Of a stretch of 64,000 bases of DNA, positions 27,033 through 36,118 are shown one piece after another; positions within the stretch are counted from its first letter, which is position 1; the number at the start of each line of letters is the position of its first letter. The notes under the pieces are model-generated. The model was not told the origin of the DNA, searched no databases, and was given only the letters and a program-made list of their open reading frames with translations. The translations under genes were made by a program, and so were the position numbers. The stretch is from Taibaiella sp. (GTDB taxonomy: Bacteria > Bacteroidota > Bacteroidia > Chitinophagales > Chitinophagaceae), in NCBI GenBank assembly GCA_016786705.1, contig JAEUVV010000010.1, positions 186,001 to 250,000 of the forward strand. The letters are read 5' to 3'.

Positions 27033-27319
27033 TCGTTCCACTTGACGGTTTGATAAAATATGATTGAAGAAGGAAAAATGAATCATGTAGATGCATGCTG
27101 AATTTGATTTCGAAAGGATTTGCATAGAGGTGCTCATGAAATTTAATTGCAACCTGAGGGCTAAATCGTATTTGAGGTAATAAACCTGAAAGGAAAACAC
27201 CTAAAAGAGCTACCACTTCTTAGTTGATAAACACCAATTGGATAACCCGAAAACAATATGCTCATCAACAAGCTGTTCTCTGCACAGACGGAAACTATTA
27301 CCGGTATTGAGTACATCAT

Positions 27320-27346
27320 AAAAAAGCCGGCAAATCATGCCGGTTT
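27320..27346 (-). terminator. Terminator of the frameshifted DUF2158-like gene
   Basis: On the - strand AAACCGGCA pairs with TGCCGGCTT (one G-U), with a 5-nt loop, followed by six T residues. It lies 5 nt beyond the stop of the gene at 27352-27554, which supports a true leftward transcription unit there. Confidence 0.8.
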
Positions 27347-27351
27347 CGCTA

Positions 27352-27554
27352 TTAATTAGATTGCTCGAGTAATTCCTCCTCAAAAGTCTCATACTCCCAC
27401 CGTTGCTTTATCGTGTTAAACCATTTACATTGAACTACCGGCACGCCCAAATAGGTGTGATTTGTTCTTACCACGGACATGTCCTGTAGTTTGTAAGGAC
27501 TGTTTATAAATTGTACCGGTCTCCCATCTTAAATTTCAAAGGTTCTGTTAACAT
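27352..27554 (-). pseudogene. Frameshifted small DUF2158/YodC-like gene
   Basis: Starting at ATG 27554 the frame reads MLTEPLKFKMGDRYN and hits a stop after 16 residues. In the next frame, starting at the GTA at 27516, the sequence continues VQFINSPYKLQDMSVVRT, then VPVVQCKWFN and ends EEELLEQSN, stop. Joined, this gives a protein of about 67 residues with the DUF2158 pattern (GD-x-VxLxSG-type start, VxCxWF, then F-x-x-xxL end). The total length (203 nt) is one base short of a multiple of three, so a single-base loss near 27517-27518, or a sequencing error, explains it. A terminator follows at the right place. Confidence 0.6.
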
Positions 27555-27747
27555 AGTTATTTATTTAAAACCATTAATAAATCGATACTTACCCAATTTC
27601 CACGCATAAAATCCACTATCATAAGGGATTTTGCCCCAACACATAATTGGAAAGCCTGGTCACGACCAATACACAAAACATCCGGGACAGACTTACACTG
27701 AATTGCCAGGCTATTGTACATTTTATATACAACAATCAGGCCAAAAT

Positions 27748-27779
27748 AAAAACCGGCCCCGCAATAATGCTGAGCCGGT
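27748..27779 (-). terminator. Leftward hairpin with T tract in the decayed region
   Basis: ACCGGC (27752-27757) pairs with GCCGGT (27774-27779), with an inner GCA/TGC pairing, and on the - strand runs into TTTTTATTTT. It may be the terminator of a lost leftward gene. Confidence 0.5.
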
Positions 27780-28249
27780 ATATCCCTGACAGTTCCTTAT
27801 ATACTAAACACACAAACAAACAAATCGTACACCATAAGGCACGCCAGGTAGTTGTATAAAGTTACGAAAGTTGTACCGGGATGATTTACAATGGAGTGTT
27901 AAAAGAAAACGCCTACTCAAACGAAAAATAAGTTAATTTTAGTTCCATAAGGCGGTACTGAAGCATTTGCAGTCTTTTACAAGAAATGTATAAATAAATA
28001 AAAAGCAATCAACCGGCTCAATTGCCAGGATAAATAAACAAGAAGGTCTTTAATTACTAATATATTAAATTTTAAACAATACCACTAACCTGTAAGATAA
28101 ATGTTTTGATACCGTCTTGAAAAGCAGGCTAAAATCTGATTTTCTTTTTCCTGATTTGTAGAAAATACCCCACCTTTGCACACCTGCACCACTCTCTGTA
28201 GCTATTGCAGGCCATTATGGTTATGCATAACCTATTTTCCTTTTACTGA

Positions 28250-28345
28250 TCTCTTTGTTTCATACTATGGGTCCTCCTTTTAGCCTGTTCTCAAGCACAA
28301 AAAGGCTGGATCCTTTTTTTTCACCTGCCTACACGACAACTATAA
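28250..28345 (+). pseudogene. Possible relic of a lipoprotein gene start
   Basis: A 31-codon frame between two stops reads as a hydrophobic segment ending in LLLACSQAQKGW, much like a lipoprotein signal with lipobox, but it has no start codon and soon stops. A neighbouring frame continues for a while (KLAPG, then YYTWFIEELL). It is best read as decayed coding sequence. Confidence 0.25.
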
Positions 28346-28524
28346 AGCTGGCTCCGGGATAGAGCTATTACACCTGGTTTATAGAGGAATTACTTAAGCT
28401 TTAGACCTAAGCAAAAGAAAATTTTCACATTAATTGAATTCTTATAATTTTAGCTTTTTATATCTGGAATAATAAGAGTTCATAACTCCCAACAAGCACA
28501 GATAATTTATTAATTGATCATTAA

Positions 28525-30138
28525 ATGCATCACAACATCCTCCTCATCCTGGCCCTATTGTTTGCCGTAATGCTGCTCGTGTTACTGGCCAAAAGAATAA
28601 AAGTCGCCTATCCCATTTTCCTGGTGATCGCGGGCCTGGGCATCAGCTTTATTCCCGGTGTACCTGTTTTACACCTGGACCCTAACCTTATCTTTTTGAT
28701 CTTCCTCCCACCCTTATTGTATGAAGCCGCCTGGTATACCTCATGGAACGACTTCTGGAAATGGAAACGCCCGATCTCCTTGTTAGCCTTCGGACTGGTA
28801 TTCTTTACCTCAACTATTGTCGCCTATGCGACTACCGCTATCATACCCGGCTTCACACTTGCCCTGGGCTTTCTTTTAGGCGGTATCGTCTCCCCGCCTG
28901 ATGCGGTTGCCGCGGCCACCGTACTTAAAGGGATGAGCGTACCTAAAAGAATACTGACCATACTTGAAGGCGAAAGCCTGGTCAACGACGCTTCCTCGCT
29001 TATTGTCTTTAAATTTGCGCTCCTGGCCATACTCACCGGCACCTTTTCCATGCAGCAGGCTACCGGCCAGTTCTTCCAGGTGGCCGGTATGGGAATTGTT
29101 ATCGGTCTTGCCGGCGCGCATATTATGTATGCCATACACCGTTTCTTACCCACCACTCCCGCTATTGATGCGGCGCTTACCGTAATGACGCCCTATTTAT
29201 TATACCTGGCTGCCGAGCAGTTTCATTACTCAGGCGTAATGGCCGTAGTCAGCGGCGGCTTATTCATGTCTTACCGTTCCCACGAGGTATTCCGTACCGG
29301 CAGCACGCGCATCAATATGCTGGGCGTCTGGAACACTATGATCTTCGTCATGAACGCCCTGGTATTTGTACTGATCGGCCTGGTGCTTCCCGATATCATC
29401 GCCGGCTTAGGCGACTACTCGGTAGCCGATGGGATCAAATATGGCCTTATCGTCAGCGGGATCATCATAGCATTACGTTTTCTCTGGGTATACCCTGCCG
29501 CGCATATTCCCCGCTGGCTCAGCGCCAAAGTAAGGCAAGACCCTTCGCCGGGCTGGAAAGGCCCCCTGATCATCAGCTGGGCCGGTATGAGAGGGGTGGT
29601 TTCCCTTGCCACAGCCTTATCGATACCTGTATTAATGTACGACAAGGTGACCCCATTCCCGCAACGCAACCTTATTATCTTTATCACCTTTGTAGTGATC
29701 TTTATCACACTGGTTTTCCAGGGCCTTTCATTGCCATTAATTATAAAATGGCTGAAGGTAAAAGAGATCGACAATATTGTGCCTGAAGAAGAGCAGCTGG
29801 CCGGTATACAGCTACGCCTGGACCAGGTTGCCCTAAAAACTCTGGGCGAAAAATACGATAACGCGATGCAACACAACGAGCTCATTCGTATCTACAAGTC
29901 AAATATGGAAAATGAGATTCTCAATGTTACCCAAAGGCTGGCCTCTATGGAATGCGATGCTTCCCAGGCTAAAGAGATAAAAGCTTATCATAAAATGCTA
30001 CTGGAAATCTATGCCCGTCAACGCAAAGAATTATTCCTGCTACGTAAGGAAAAGTTTTTTAGCGACGAAGAGATCCGGAAAGCGGAAATGCAACTGGACC
30101 TCAACGAGCTTAAAATTACGAATAGCATGCACCTTTAA
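28525..30138 (+). CDS. CPA1-family Na+/H+ antiporter (NhaP-like)
   Basis: The 537-residue membrane protein has about 12 helices and a cytoplasmic C-terminal helical tail. Ion-exchange motifs are SPPDAVAA (Asp126) and GESLVNDAS (Asn154-Asp155), the ND pair typical of electroneutral CPA1 exchangers. Such proteins export Na+ or K+ for protons and help in pH and salt tolerance. The C-terminal 120 residues are charged helices that may be regulatory. Its base composition returns to that of the core genome, so it marks the right border of the AT-rich island. A strong terminator follows. Confidence 0.93.
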   Translation: MHHNILLILALLFAVMLLVLLAKRIKVAYPIFLVIAGLGISFIPGVPVLHLDPNLIFLIFLPPLLYEAAWYTSWNDFWKWKRPISLLAFGLVFFTSTIVAYATTAIIPGFTLALGFLLGGIVSPPDAVAAATVLKGMSVPKRILTILEGESLVNDASSLIVFKFALLAILTGTFSMQQATGQFFQVAGMGIVIGLAGAHIMYAIHRFLPTTPAIDAALTVMTPYLLYLAAEQFHYSGVMAVVSGGLFMSYRSHEVFRTGSTRINMLGVWNTMIFVMNALVFVLIGLVLPDIIAGLGDYSVADGIKYGLIVSGIIIALRFLWVYPAAHIPRWLSAKVRQDPSPGWKGPLIISWAGMRGVVSLATALSIPVLMYDKVTPFPQRNLIIFITFVVIFITLVFQGLSLPLIIKWLKVKEIDNIVPEEEQLAGIQLRLDQVALKTLGEKYDNAMQHNELIRIYKSNMENEILNVTQRLASMECDASQAKEIKAYHKMLLEIYARQRKELFLLRKEKFFSDEEIRKAEMQLDLNELKITNSMHL

Positions 30139-30205
30139 GCTACAACCAGAAAGAACACATTACAGCTCAGAATAATATAGTAGGTATTCAAATTAAGTAT
30201 GCCTT

Positions 30206-30239
30206 AATTATGCCCGGTATTTTACCGGGCATAATTTTT
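30206..30239 (+). terminator. Terminator of the antiporter gene
   Basis: A perfect 14-bp stem (30206-30219 with 30223-30236) with a TTT loop is followed by a run of five T residues. Confidence 0.94.
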
Positions 30240-30341
30240 AACCATTTGTTTTACCAAAGGCCAACAAATTAAATCAGCGCAGAAAATATTATCGCGCAAA
30301 AATTCCTATTTTTACGTCCAAACCAACAAAACAAAAAAACT

Positions 30342-30905
30342 TTGTCTAACACTTCTTACAGAAACCTTTTGGATGAGGAGCTGTTCTACCGGATCGCACA
30401 ACGCAAAGATCAGGAAGCGATGAACATGCTCTATAAACGCTACGCCCATCTGGCCATGGGTGTGGGTTTAAAATATCTGCCACATGAAGACGCTAAGGAT
30501 ATTGTACAGCTCGTATTTGTAAAAATCTGGACCGATGCGGCACAATACAAAGTTAAAAGTTTCAAACCCTGGCTGTACACCGTAGTTAAAAACCAGTGTT
30601 TAATGGAATTAAGGAAGACGAACCATACCGTTGATCTGCCCGATAATGGCTTCGACTTTATGGAATATGAAGACCTGTCGCATCATAAAATGGAACAGGA
30701 ACAAATTCTGAGGATATTGGAATCTTGTCTGGAAAAACTACAGGCGCCGCAAAAAAATTGTATAGAATTATTCTATAGGGGGATGAAAACCTATAGCGAA
30801 ATCGCAGGCCTGCAAAATTTATCCGACAAACAAGTAAAAACGTACCTGCAAAACGGGCGCAGAAACCTGAAAATTTGTTTTAGTCAACATAAAAACACCT
30901 TATAG
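30342..30905 (+). CDS. ECF-type RNA polymerase sigma factor
   Basis: The 187-residue protein has region 2 (about 20-95, with HLAMGVGLKYLPHEDAKDIVQLVFVKIW and KPWLYTVVKNQCLMELRK) and region 4 (about 130-180, with the KNCIELFYRGMKTYSEIA helix pair). It is thus an extracytoplasmic-function sigma factor that redirects RNA polymerase. Translation starts at TTG (30342); the first ATG would remove part of region 2. It ends 5 nt before a gene for a zinc-finger membrane protein, which is probably its anti-sigma partner. TATTTTTA at 30307-30314 could be an imperfect -7 box. Confidence 0.9.
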   Translation: MSNTSYRNLLDEELFYRIAQRKDQEAMNMLYKRYAHLAMGVGLKYLPHEDAKDIVQLVFVKIWTDAAQYKVKSFKPWLYTVVKNQCLMELRKTNHTVDLPDNGFDFMEYEDLSHHKMEQEQILRILESCLEKLQAPQKNCIELFYRGMKTYSEIAGLQNLSDKQVKTYLQNGRRNLKICFSQHKNTL

Positions 30906-30910
30906 CAGCC

Positions 30911-32164
30911 ATGTACAGTAGAGATAGATTGATAAAAGCTATAGATAATAGTGCCTGTCTTACCCGCAGACAGATTGATGACTATTTGCAAAATAAATTG
31001 TTCCCCGAAGAGCTCTACGTGGTAGAAATGCATTTAAATGAATGCCCTTTCTGCAACGATGCGGTCGAGGGCTATACCAAGTCCGGGAATGCCAACCAGC
31101 TCTTGAGTACTGTTGAAGAATTTTCTTTTACGGCAATACCCCCAAAAGAAACTGTGGCGGAACCCACAATAACAGCGCCTAAAGCACCGGAAGTAAAAGC
31201 GCCTGAACAGAAAGCGGCCGCTGCCCCTCCTCCTGTTCGGGAAAAAGCAAAAGAAGTCAAAACAGCACCACCGGAACCGGTAAGGAACGTTACTTTTGAA
31301 AATGAACCTAAACGTTCCCGCAAACTTGTTCCAATCGGCATTGCTGCAGCATTGGCCCTGGGCCTGGGTATCTGGGGCATTTCAAAGATAGGCGGCGATA
31401 AAGATACCAATACCATGCTTGCTGAAAATGGCAGCGCAACCTCCGGTCAACAAGTAGAAGATGGCATGTTCAATGAATCCTCGATCAACCGGGAAGAAGA
31501 TTCTGTGATGAATGCCAAATATGGCTTCCAGAACCAGCAGCCTATGAGTGGCGGTCATTACGCAACACGCCATTCCGGCTATGCAGGCGATAGCCAGATG
31601 AGCGATTCCACTTCTATGGCTATGATGGCTGATGCGGCTACAGAACAGGCCAGCCCGGCAATAGCCAGGGCGGAAGAACGATCCAGCGGATTCGTAGGAC
31701 CGGTATTGCCCCGGGAAGAAGAGCAGAGAAGAACAGCCGCCAGTGCGCCGGCAAGTGCTGATAAGTCTAAAGTAACCACAATGGCATCAGCTGCAAAAGC
31801 CAAAGCAGAGCCTGCAAAGTCTGATAATAAAACAGTAGCGGCGAATAGTAAAGACGCAAAAACCAAAACTGCTGCAGCCCCGGCAAATACCCGTACAACA
31901 GCGGCTAAAGAAACAGCCAAACCTGCTGAAACTAAGGCCCCTGCTACCGGGCAGGCTTTAGCACAGGCAGACAAGGATTATAAAAAAGGCCTGGAATTAT
32001 ACAATAAGAAGCAATATTCGGCATCCATCATGTATTTCCAGTCTGCCGCTAAAGTAAAGGATTACCCCAACAGGACTAAAGCCGAAAGCTATATAAAACT
32101 GGCCAAAAGTGAAGTAGTCAACGCGGAACGCAAGAAAAACAGCGAGAAGAACAATGATAAATAA
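30911..32164 (+). CDS. Zinc-finger, single-TM, TPR-tailed membrane protein (likely anti-sigma partner)
   Basis: The 417-residue protein starts with a ZAS-like zinc finger: H41-LNE-C45-PF-C48 is the HxxxCxxC motif of anti-sigma factors. Then come a proline/alanine/lysine-rich linker, a membrane helix (about 139-160), a long low-complexity Ala/Lys/Thr-rich periplasmic stretch (about 265-350), and a C-terminal TPR unit (KDYKKGLELYNKKQYSASIM). It lies 5 nt after the ECF sigma gene, so it probably holds that sigma at the membrane until an envelope signal arrives. The TPR end could bind a periplasmic partner; this is inference. Confidence 0.82.
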   Translation: MYSRDRLIKAIDNSACLTRRQIDDYLQNKLFPEELYVVEMHLNECPFCNDAVEGYTKSGNANQLLSTVEEFSFTAIPPKETVAEPTITAPKAPEVKAPEQKAAAAPPPVREKAKEVKTAPPEPVRNVTFENEPKRSRKLVPIGIAAALALGLGIWGISKIGGDKDTNTMLAENGSATSGQQVEDGMFNESSINREEDSVMNAKYGFQNQQPMSGGHYATRHSGYAGDSQMSDSTSMAMMADAATEQASPAIARAEERSSGFVGPVLPREEEQRRTAASAPASADKSKVTTMASAAKAKAEPAKSDNKTVAANSKDAKTKTAAAPANTRTTAAKETAKPAETKAPATGQALAQADKDYKKGLELYNKKQYSASIMYFQSAAKVKDYPNRTKAESYIKLAKSEVVNAERKKNSEKNNDK

Positions 32165-32184
32165 AAGGAAACCTATCCTTTTTT
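32163..32184 (+). terminator. Short terminator after the zinc-finger gene
   Basis: AAAAGGA pairs with TCCTTTT across a 6-nt loop, followed by TT. The stem is only 7 bp and overlaps the stop codon, so it may be weak. Confidence 0.45.
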
Positions 32185-32202
32185 GAAAGAATAAACAACA
32201 GT

Positions 32203-33459
32203 ATGCTGCAACCATACATTACCGATATTGACCAATATATACGCACAAATTTCCCTGCCGAAATCAGGGAAATTTCTGTTTTAGCCTATAAGGCCATCAG
32301 CTTATTCATCCTCTTCATTACCCTGGCTTATCTGCTGAAAAAATTGTTACTGCCGGTAATCCGCTGGACGGTGCATAAACTGGACCGGCCCCTGTATAAA
32401 TCGCTTTACGAGCGCAAAGTCTTCCGGGCTTTCCTGAACTTCATCCCCCTGATGTTCTGCTATTTCCTGATCGAAGAAGTCTTTTACCGGAGCAAGAGAT
32501 ACCTGCCTTATGTGGACATGTTCTTCAACTGGTTCATCGTTACCATCATCGGCCAGATCCTTTACCGGACCACGAAAGCGATTGAAGACTATACCACTTA
32601 CCAAACCGCAGATTACAATACTACCAGCTTTAAGGCCGTAGGACAATCCATAAGAATTGCCGGGTCTTTTATCTATGTCATCATTTCTTTATCCATTTTC
32701 TTAAGCGTATCGCCGGGCAGTATCCTCGCCGGGCTGGGTGCGATGACCGCCCTGGTTTTACTGGTATTCCGCGATAGTATCCTGGGCTTTATCTCCGGTA
32801 TCCATGTGGCCACTTCCAAGCTCTTTAAAGTAGGCGACTGGATCAACCTGACCAAGTATAAACTGGAAGGAACGGTAGTAGAGATCAACCTGCTCACCAC
32901 CAAAATAAAGAATTTTGACAATACCATTTCCTCCGTACCCACCTACGACCTCATTTCCAGCGAGGTACGTAACGCACAGGTCCTCATCGACAGGAATTCA
33001 CGACGGATCAAAAGATCAGTATACTTCAATATCAAATCCTTCCGCTTCATAGATTATACGCTCTTCCAGCGTTTACAAAAAATAGACCTGCTGAAAGACT
33101 ATTTCGGGACCGTAAAAAACGAGATCCGAAGGCTGGAAAACATGGAACAGGGCGCTGTGGAAGAAGACCTTATCAATGGCAAGCAATTAACCAATATAGG
33201 CACGTTCAGGATGTACGTACTGGAATACCTGAAACATCATGAAAAGATAGATGAAACACAAACGATCATGGTGCGCCAGCTGGAGATCACACCGCAAGGC
33301 ATGCCTTTAGAGATATATTGTTTTACCAAACTGGGCATATGGGGCGATTTTGAAAACCTGCAATCCGATATATTTGACCATATCCTGGTCGCGGCCAAAG
33401 AGTTCAGCCTGGAGATAACACAATCCGTTATTGCACCGGTTAACCCCAACAGTCACTAA
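32203..33459 (+). CDS. MscS-family mechanosensitive channel (YbdG-like)
   Basis: The 418-residue protein has several N-terminal membrane helices and then the MscS pore helix and beta domain: GSILAGLGAMTALVLLVFRDSILGFISGIHVA, then FKVGDWINLTKYKLEGTVVEINLLTTKIKNFDN. The added segment SRRIKRSVYFNIKSFRF and total length match the YbdG subgroup, which lets solutes out under mild hypo-osmotic shock. Its 3' end overlaps that of the convergent rarA gene by 4 nt, with no terminator between them. Confidence 0.93.
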   Translation: MLQPYITDIDQYIRTNFPAEIREISVLAYKAISLFILFITLAYLLKKLLLPVIRWTVHKLDRPLYKSLYERKVFRAFLNFIPLMFCYFLIEEVFYRSKRYLPYVDMFFNWFIVTIIGQILYRTTKAIEDYTTYQTADYNTTSFKAVGQSIRIAGSFIYVIISLSIFLSVSPGSILAGLGAMTALVLLVFRDSILGFISGIHVATSKLFKVGDWINLTKYKLEGTVVEINLLTTKIKNFDNTISSVPTYDLISSEVRNAQVLIDRNSRRIKRSVYFNIKSFRFIDYTLFQRLQKIDLLKDYFGTVKNEIRRLENMEQGAVEEDLINGKQLTNIGTFRMYVLEYLKHHEKIDETQTIMVRQLEITPQGMPLEIYCFTKLGIWGDFENLQSDIFDHILVAAKEFSLEITQSVIAPVNPNSH

Positions 33460-34718
33460 TAGCCATACTTGTCCTTCCATCTTTGTTTTAAGAATGCCCT
33501 GATCTTTTCTTCTGAAGGGTTGTCCCCCGGATTATAAAAGGTAGTACCGGAAAGCATGTCCGGTAAAAATTCCTGGTCCACGAAATTGTTTTGAAAATCA
33601 TGGGCGTACTGGTAATTATTGCCATAGCCCAGCTCTTTCATCAGCTTGGTAGGCGCGTTCCTGATGTGGAGCGGCACCGACAGATCGCCGGTTTGCCTTA
33701 CCACGGCCTGTGCTTTATTGATGGCCATATAAGCCGCGTTGCTTTTTAAAGAAGTGGCCAGGTAAGTTACCGCCTGGCTCAGCACGATCCTACATTCGGG
33801 GTAGCCGATATTTTCTACGGCCTGGAAGCAGGCATTGGCCAGCAGCAAGGCATTGGGATTGGCATTACCGATATCCTCACTGGCAAAAATGACCATCCTC
33901 CGGGCTATAAACTTAGGGTCTTCTCCGCCCTCTATCATACGCGCCAGGTAGTAAACGGCGGCATTGGGATCACTTCCCCGCATCGACTTTATAAACGCGG
34001 AAATAATATCATAATGCTGCTCCCCGGATTTATCATACAATGCCATTTTTTGCTGTACAATATGTTGCACAAAAGCATTGTTAATATGATGCTCGCCTTC
34101 AGGGAGCGCTTCCGCAAGCAATTCAAGTAAATTAAGCAGCTTGCGGCCATCCCCGCCGCTGCGCAAGAGCAGGAGCTCCCACTCATCGATCACCAGTTGT
34201 TTGGATTGCAGGTAAGCATCTTGCGCCATCGCCCGCTCCGCCATCTTTTTCAGGTCTTCCGCCGTAAATGGATGCAATGTGTACACCTGTGAGCGGCTCA
34301 GCAAGGCGCTGATCACTTCAAAGGAAGGGTTTTCCGTAGTGGCCCCGATCAGCACAATGTATCCCTTTTCTACCGCAGCGAGCAGGCTATCCTGCTGTGA
34401 TTTATTGAAGCGATGAATCTCATCGATGAACAATACCGCTTTCCCGGCTTTGCGGGAGAGCTCGATCACCTGCCGCACCTCTTTTACGCCCGACTCTACC
34501 GCGCTCAGGCTGAAAAAAGGCAAGCCGGATTCTGATGCGATGATCTGCGCCAGCGTAGTTTTACCGATACCCGGCGGGCCCCAAAAGATCATAGAGTGCA
34601 GCCGGCCGCTTTCCACCATCTGTCTTAACACACCATGCGCACCTACGAGGTGTTCCTGTCCCACCACATCATTCAATGTTTCCGGGCGCATCCTTTCTGC
34701 TAGAGGTTTATTGTTCAT
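33456..34718 (-). CDS. rarA: Replication-associated recombination protein A (AAA+ ATPase)
   Basis: The 420-residue protein is RarA/MgsA, the bacterial relative of Mgs1/WRNIP1, which acts on stalled replication forks and binds SSB. It has the typical start LAERMRPETLNDVVGQEHL, Walker A GPPGIGKT (47-54), Walker B VLFIDEIHRF, sensor 1 in LIGATTENPSF, and the C-terminal tetramerisation part with MRGSDPNAAVYYLARM. The length is as expected. It overlaps the convergent MscS gene by 4 nt and is divergent from a thioredoxin-like gene. Confidence 0.96.
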   Translation of the reverse strand: MNNKPLAERMRPETLNDVVGQEHLVGAHGVLRQMVESGRLHSMIFWGPPGIGKTTLAQIIASESGLPFFSLSAVESGVKEVRQVIELSRKAGKAVLFIDEIHRFNKSQQDSLLAAVEKGYIVLIGATTENPSFEVISALLSRSQVYTLHPFTAEDLKKMAERAMAQDAYLQSKQLVIDEWELLLLRSGGDGRKLLNLLELLAEALPEGEHHINNAFVQHIVQQKMALYDKSGEQHYDIISAFIKSMRGSDPNAAVYYLARMIEGGEDPKFIARRMVIFASEDIGNANPNALLLANACFQAVENIGYPECRIVLSQAVTYLATSLKSNAAYMAINKAQAVVRQTGDLSVPLHIRNAPTKLMKELGYGNNYQYAHDFQNNFVDQEFLPDMLSGTTFYNPGDNPSEEKIRAFLKQRWKDKYGY

Positions 34719-34767
34719 CCTGATTGAAGCTTATTTTTTCCTTAACTTAGCACAAATTTAAGTGTTT

Positions 34768-35328
34768 ATGCGCGGTTTTTACCTGATTACCACCCTGGTC
34801 CTGTTTTTCGCGGGCAGTGTATCGGCCCAGAAAAAGGACCTGAGTAAAGAATATAATTATAAAATGCCCGGGGCCGATATACCGCCTTTTGAAGTCAAAA
34901 CGACTGAAGGAAAAATGATCAGCAATAAAGACTTTGAAGGTTATGACAAGCTGATGCTGGTATTATTCAACCCTGGTTGCGACCACTGCCAGCACCTGGC
35001 TAAAGATGTCGTGGCCCATTATAATGCTTTCAAGGATGTAGCTATTATTTATATCGGAGCGAAAGGTGTAGAAGAGTATATCCCCGCTTTTCTAAAAGAA
35101 ACAGGCTTAGCAACGATAATGGATAAAAAGAATATTTATGTGGGTACCGATCAGACTAAAAAATCGGATACGCAATACGAGCTATCCGAATTTTTATATA
35201 ACTTATATGAATTCCGGTTACCACAGGTCAATATATATGATAAAAAAAGAACGATGATTCACCGTAGCCTGGGAGAAGTAGATATAAATACCATCATCGA
35301 TAAGGTCAGTACTCAATCATCCAATTAA
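34768..35328 (+). CDS. Secreted thioredoxin-fold protein
   Basis: The 186-residue protein has a signal peptide (1-20, ending SVSA-Q) and a thioredoxin fold of the TlpA/AhpC-TSA type, with the redox motif C71-DH-C74 in LFNPGCDHC. Such periplasmic proteins reduce or shuffle disulfides, often for cytochrome maturation or as general thiol reductants. Translation is set at the ATG at 34768; a GTG 6 nt upstream is also possible. It is 5 nt before the T9SS-cargo gene, so the two may form an operon. Confidence 0.85.
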   Translation: MRGFYLITTLVLFFAGSVSAQKKDLSKEYNYKMPGADIPPFEVKTTEGKMISNKDFEGYDKLMLVLFNPGCDHCQHLAKDVVAHYNAFKDVAIIYIGAKGVEEYIPAFLKETGLATIMDKKNIYVGTDQTKKSDTQYELSEFLYNLYEFRLPQVNIYDKKRTMIHRSLGEVDINTIIDKVSTQSSN

Positions 35329-35333
35329 GGCCT

Positions 35334-36059
35334 GTGAAACAGATGCTATCATTTTTAGCCCTGCTAAGTATCCTTGCCTTTACGGCAAACGCGCAGCTTA
35401 AACAGGCGGATATCAGCGTAACGGTAACCAGCCCCGCTAATAGTGCAATCATTGCGCCTAACGATACCTTTTGGCTATCATTTGCCTTTACCAATAACGG
35501 GCCGGACCTACTCCCTGCCGGCGATTCCCTGTTTTTTGTCACTACCGGGAACCTCATCGTATTTTCCAGGCTGAACACTAACCTTCCGGCAGGCGGAACA
35601 ATTATGATGGACAGCATCCTGAAGCTCTGGAACAACACCCATAATACTGTAGTAAGAGATTTTTGCGTTTTCCATATTCCCCAATCCCTGGCTACCTATG
35701 TGAACGGCGGCCATCCGGCTACCACATACCAGGATGCCAACACCTTAAACGATACGAGCTGTGTAACGGTTACCATGGCCGCGCCAGGCGGTACGCACAC
35801 CAATAACAAAATTGTACATCATCAATTTGAGATATTCCCGAACCCGGCAAAAGATCAGTTATTCGTGACGCCTCTTGAAGCCAATAAACAAATCGAATTA
35901 AGTATTGTGAACATGCTGGGCCAAACCATATGGCAAAGTTCCCTTAATTCCGGGACGGAAAAATATATAAAGGTAGATATCACGGCACTGCCTGCCGGCA
36001 TCTTCTACATCCGGCAGCACCTGGATGGGAAAAAGGCAAGTGTAAAATTTACTAAATAA
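35334..36059 (+). CDS. Secreted protein with type IX secretion C-terminal sorting domain
   Basis: The 241-residue protein has a signal peptide (about 1-20), a beta-sandwich domain, and from about residue 164 a type A T9SS sorting domain: FEIFPNPAKDQLFV, then SIVNMLGQTIW, then ITALPAGIFYIR and VKFTK. It would cross the inner membrane by Sec and the outer membrane through the type IX system, then be released or attached to the surface. The start is GTG (35334), 5 nt after the thioredoxin-like gene; the ATG at 35343 is an alternative. The N-terminal domain has no enzyme motif. Its presence supports the phylum assignment. Confidence 0.88.
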   Translation: MKQMLSFLALLSILAFTANAQLKQADISVTVTSPANSAIIAPNDTFWLSFAFTNNGPDLLPAGDSLFFVTTGNLIVFSRLNTNLPAGGTIMMDSILKLWNNTHNTVVRDFCVFHIPQSLATYVNGGHPATTYQDANTLNDTSCVTVTMAAPGGTHTNNKIVHHQFEIFPNPAKDQLFVTPLEANKQIELSIVNMLGQTIWQSSLNSGTEKYIKVDITALPAGIFYIRQHLDGKKASVKFTK

Positions 36060-36080
36060 TTGCATCTGCTAGTTGCCAAT

Positions 36081-36117
36081 AAAATAAACGGGCCATCTGC
36101 GATGGCCCGTTTATTTT
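36081..36117. terminator. Bidirectional terminator between the T9SS cargo and Arc-like genes
   Basis: A perfect 17-bp stem (36081-36097 with 36101-36117) with a TGC loop has AT-rich ends on both arms. It lies between convergent genes and ends 2 nt before the Arc-like stop. Confidence 0.95.
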
Positions 36118-36118
36118 G

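Larger units (their letters stand above)
27555..28524. other. AT-rich gene-poor stretch
   Basis: In this 970-nt stretch I find no convincing intact gene. It holds a - strand hairpin at 27748-27779, a possible lipoprotein-signal relic at 28250-28345, and otherwise short frames with unprotein-like composition. It looks like decayed sequence at the end of the tRNA-Arg island. I saw no copy of the tRNA-Arg 3' end here. Confidence 0.6.

Noticed and set aside
26983..27216. 77-residue leftward frame
   Set aside because: It overlaps the end of the gene at 26487-27032, has no promoter or terminator, and resembles no family.
27210..27392. 60-residue leftward frame
   Set aside because: It runs through a terminator hairpin and lies in the wrong frame relative to the DUF2158-like gene.
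27647..27859. 70-residue rightward frame in the island
   Set aside because: Composition is not protein-like and it reads through a hairpin.
24144..28524. Attachment-site copy of the tRNA-Arg 3' end
   Set aside because: I looked for a repeat of the T-arm and acceptor sequence in the island and found none, nor an integrase gene.
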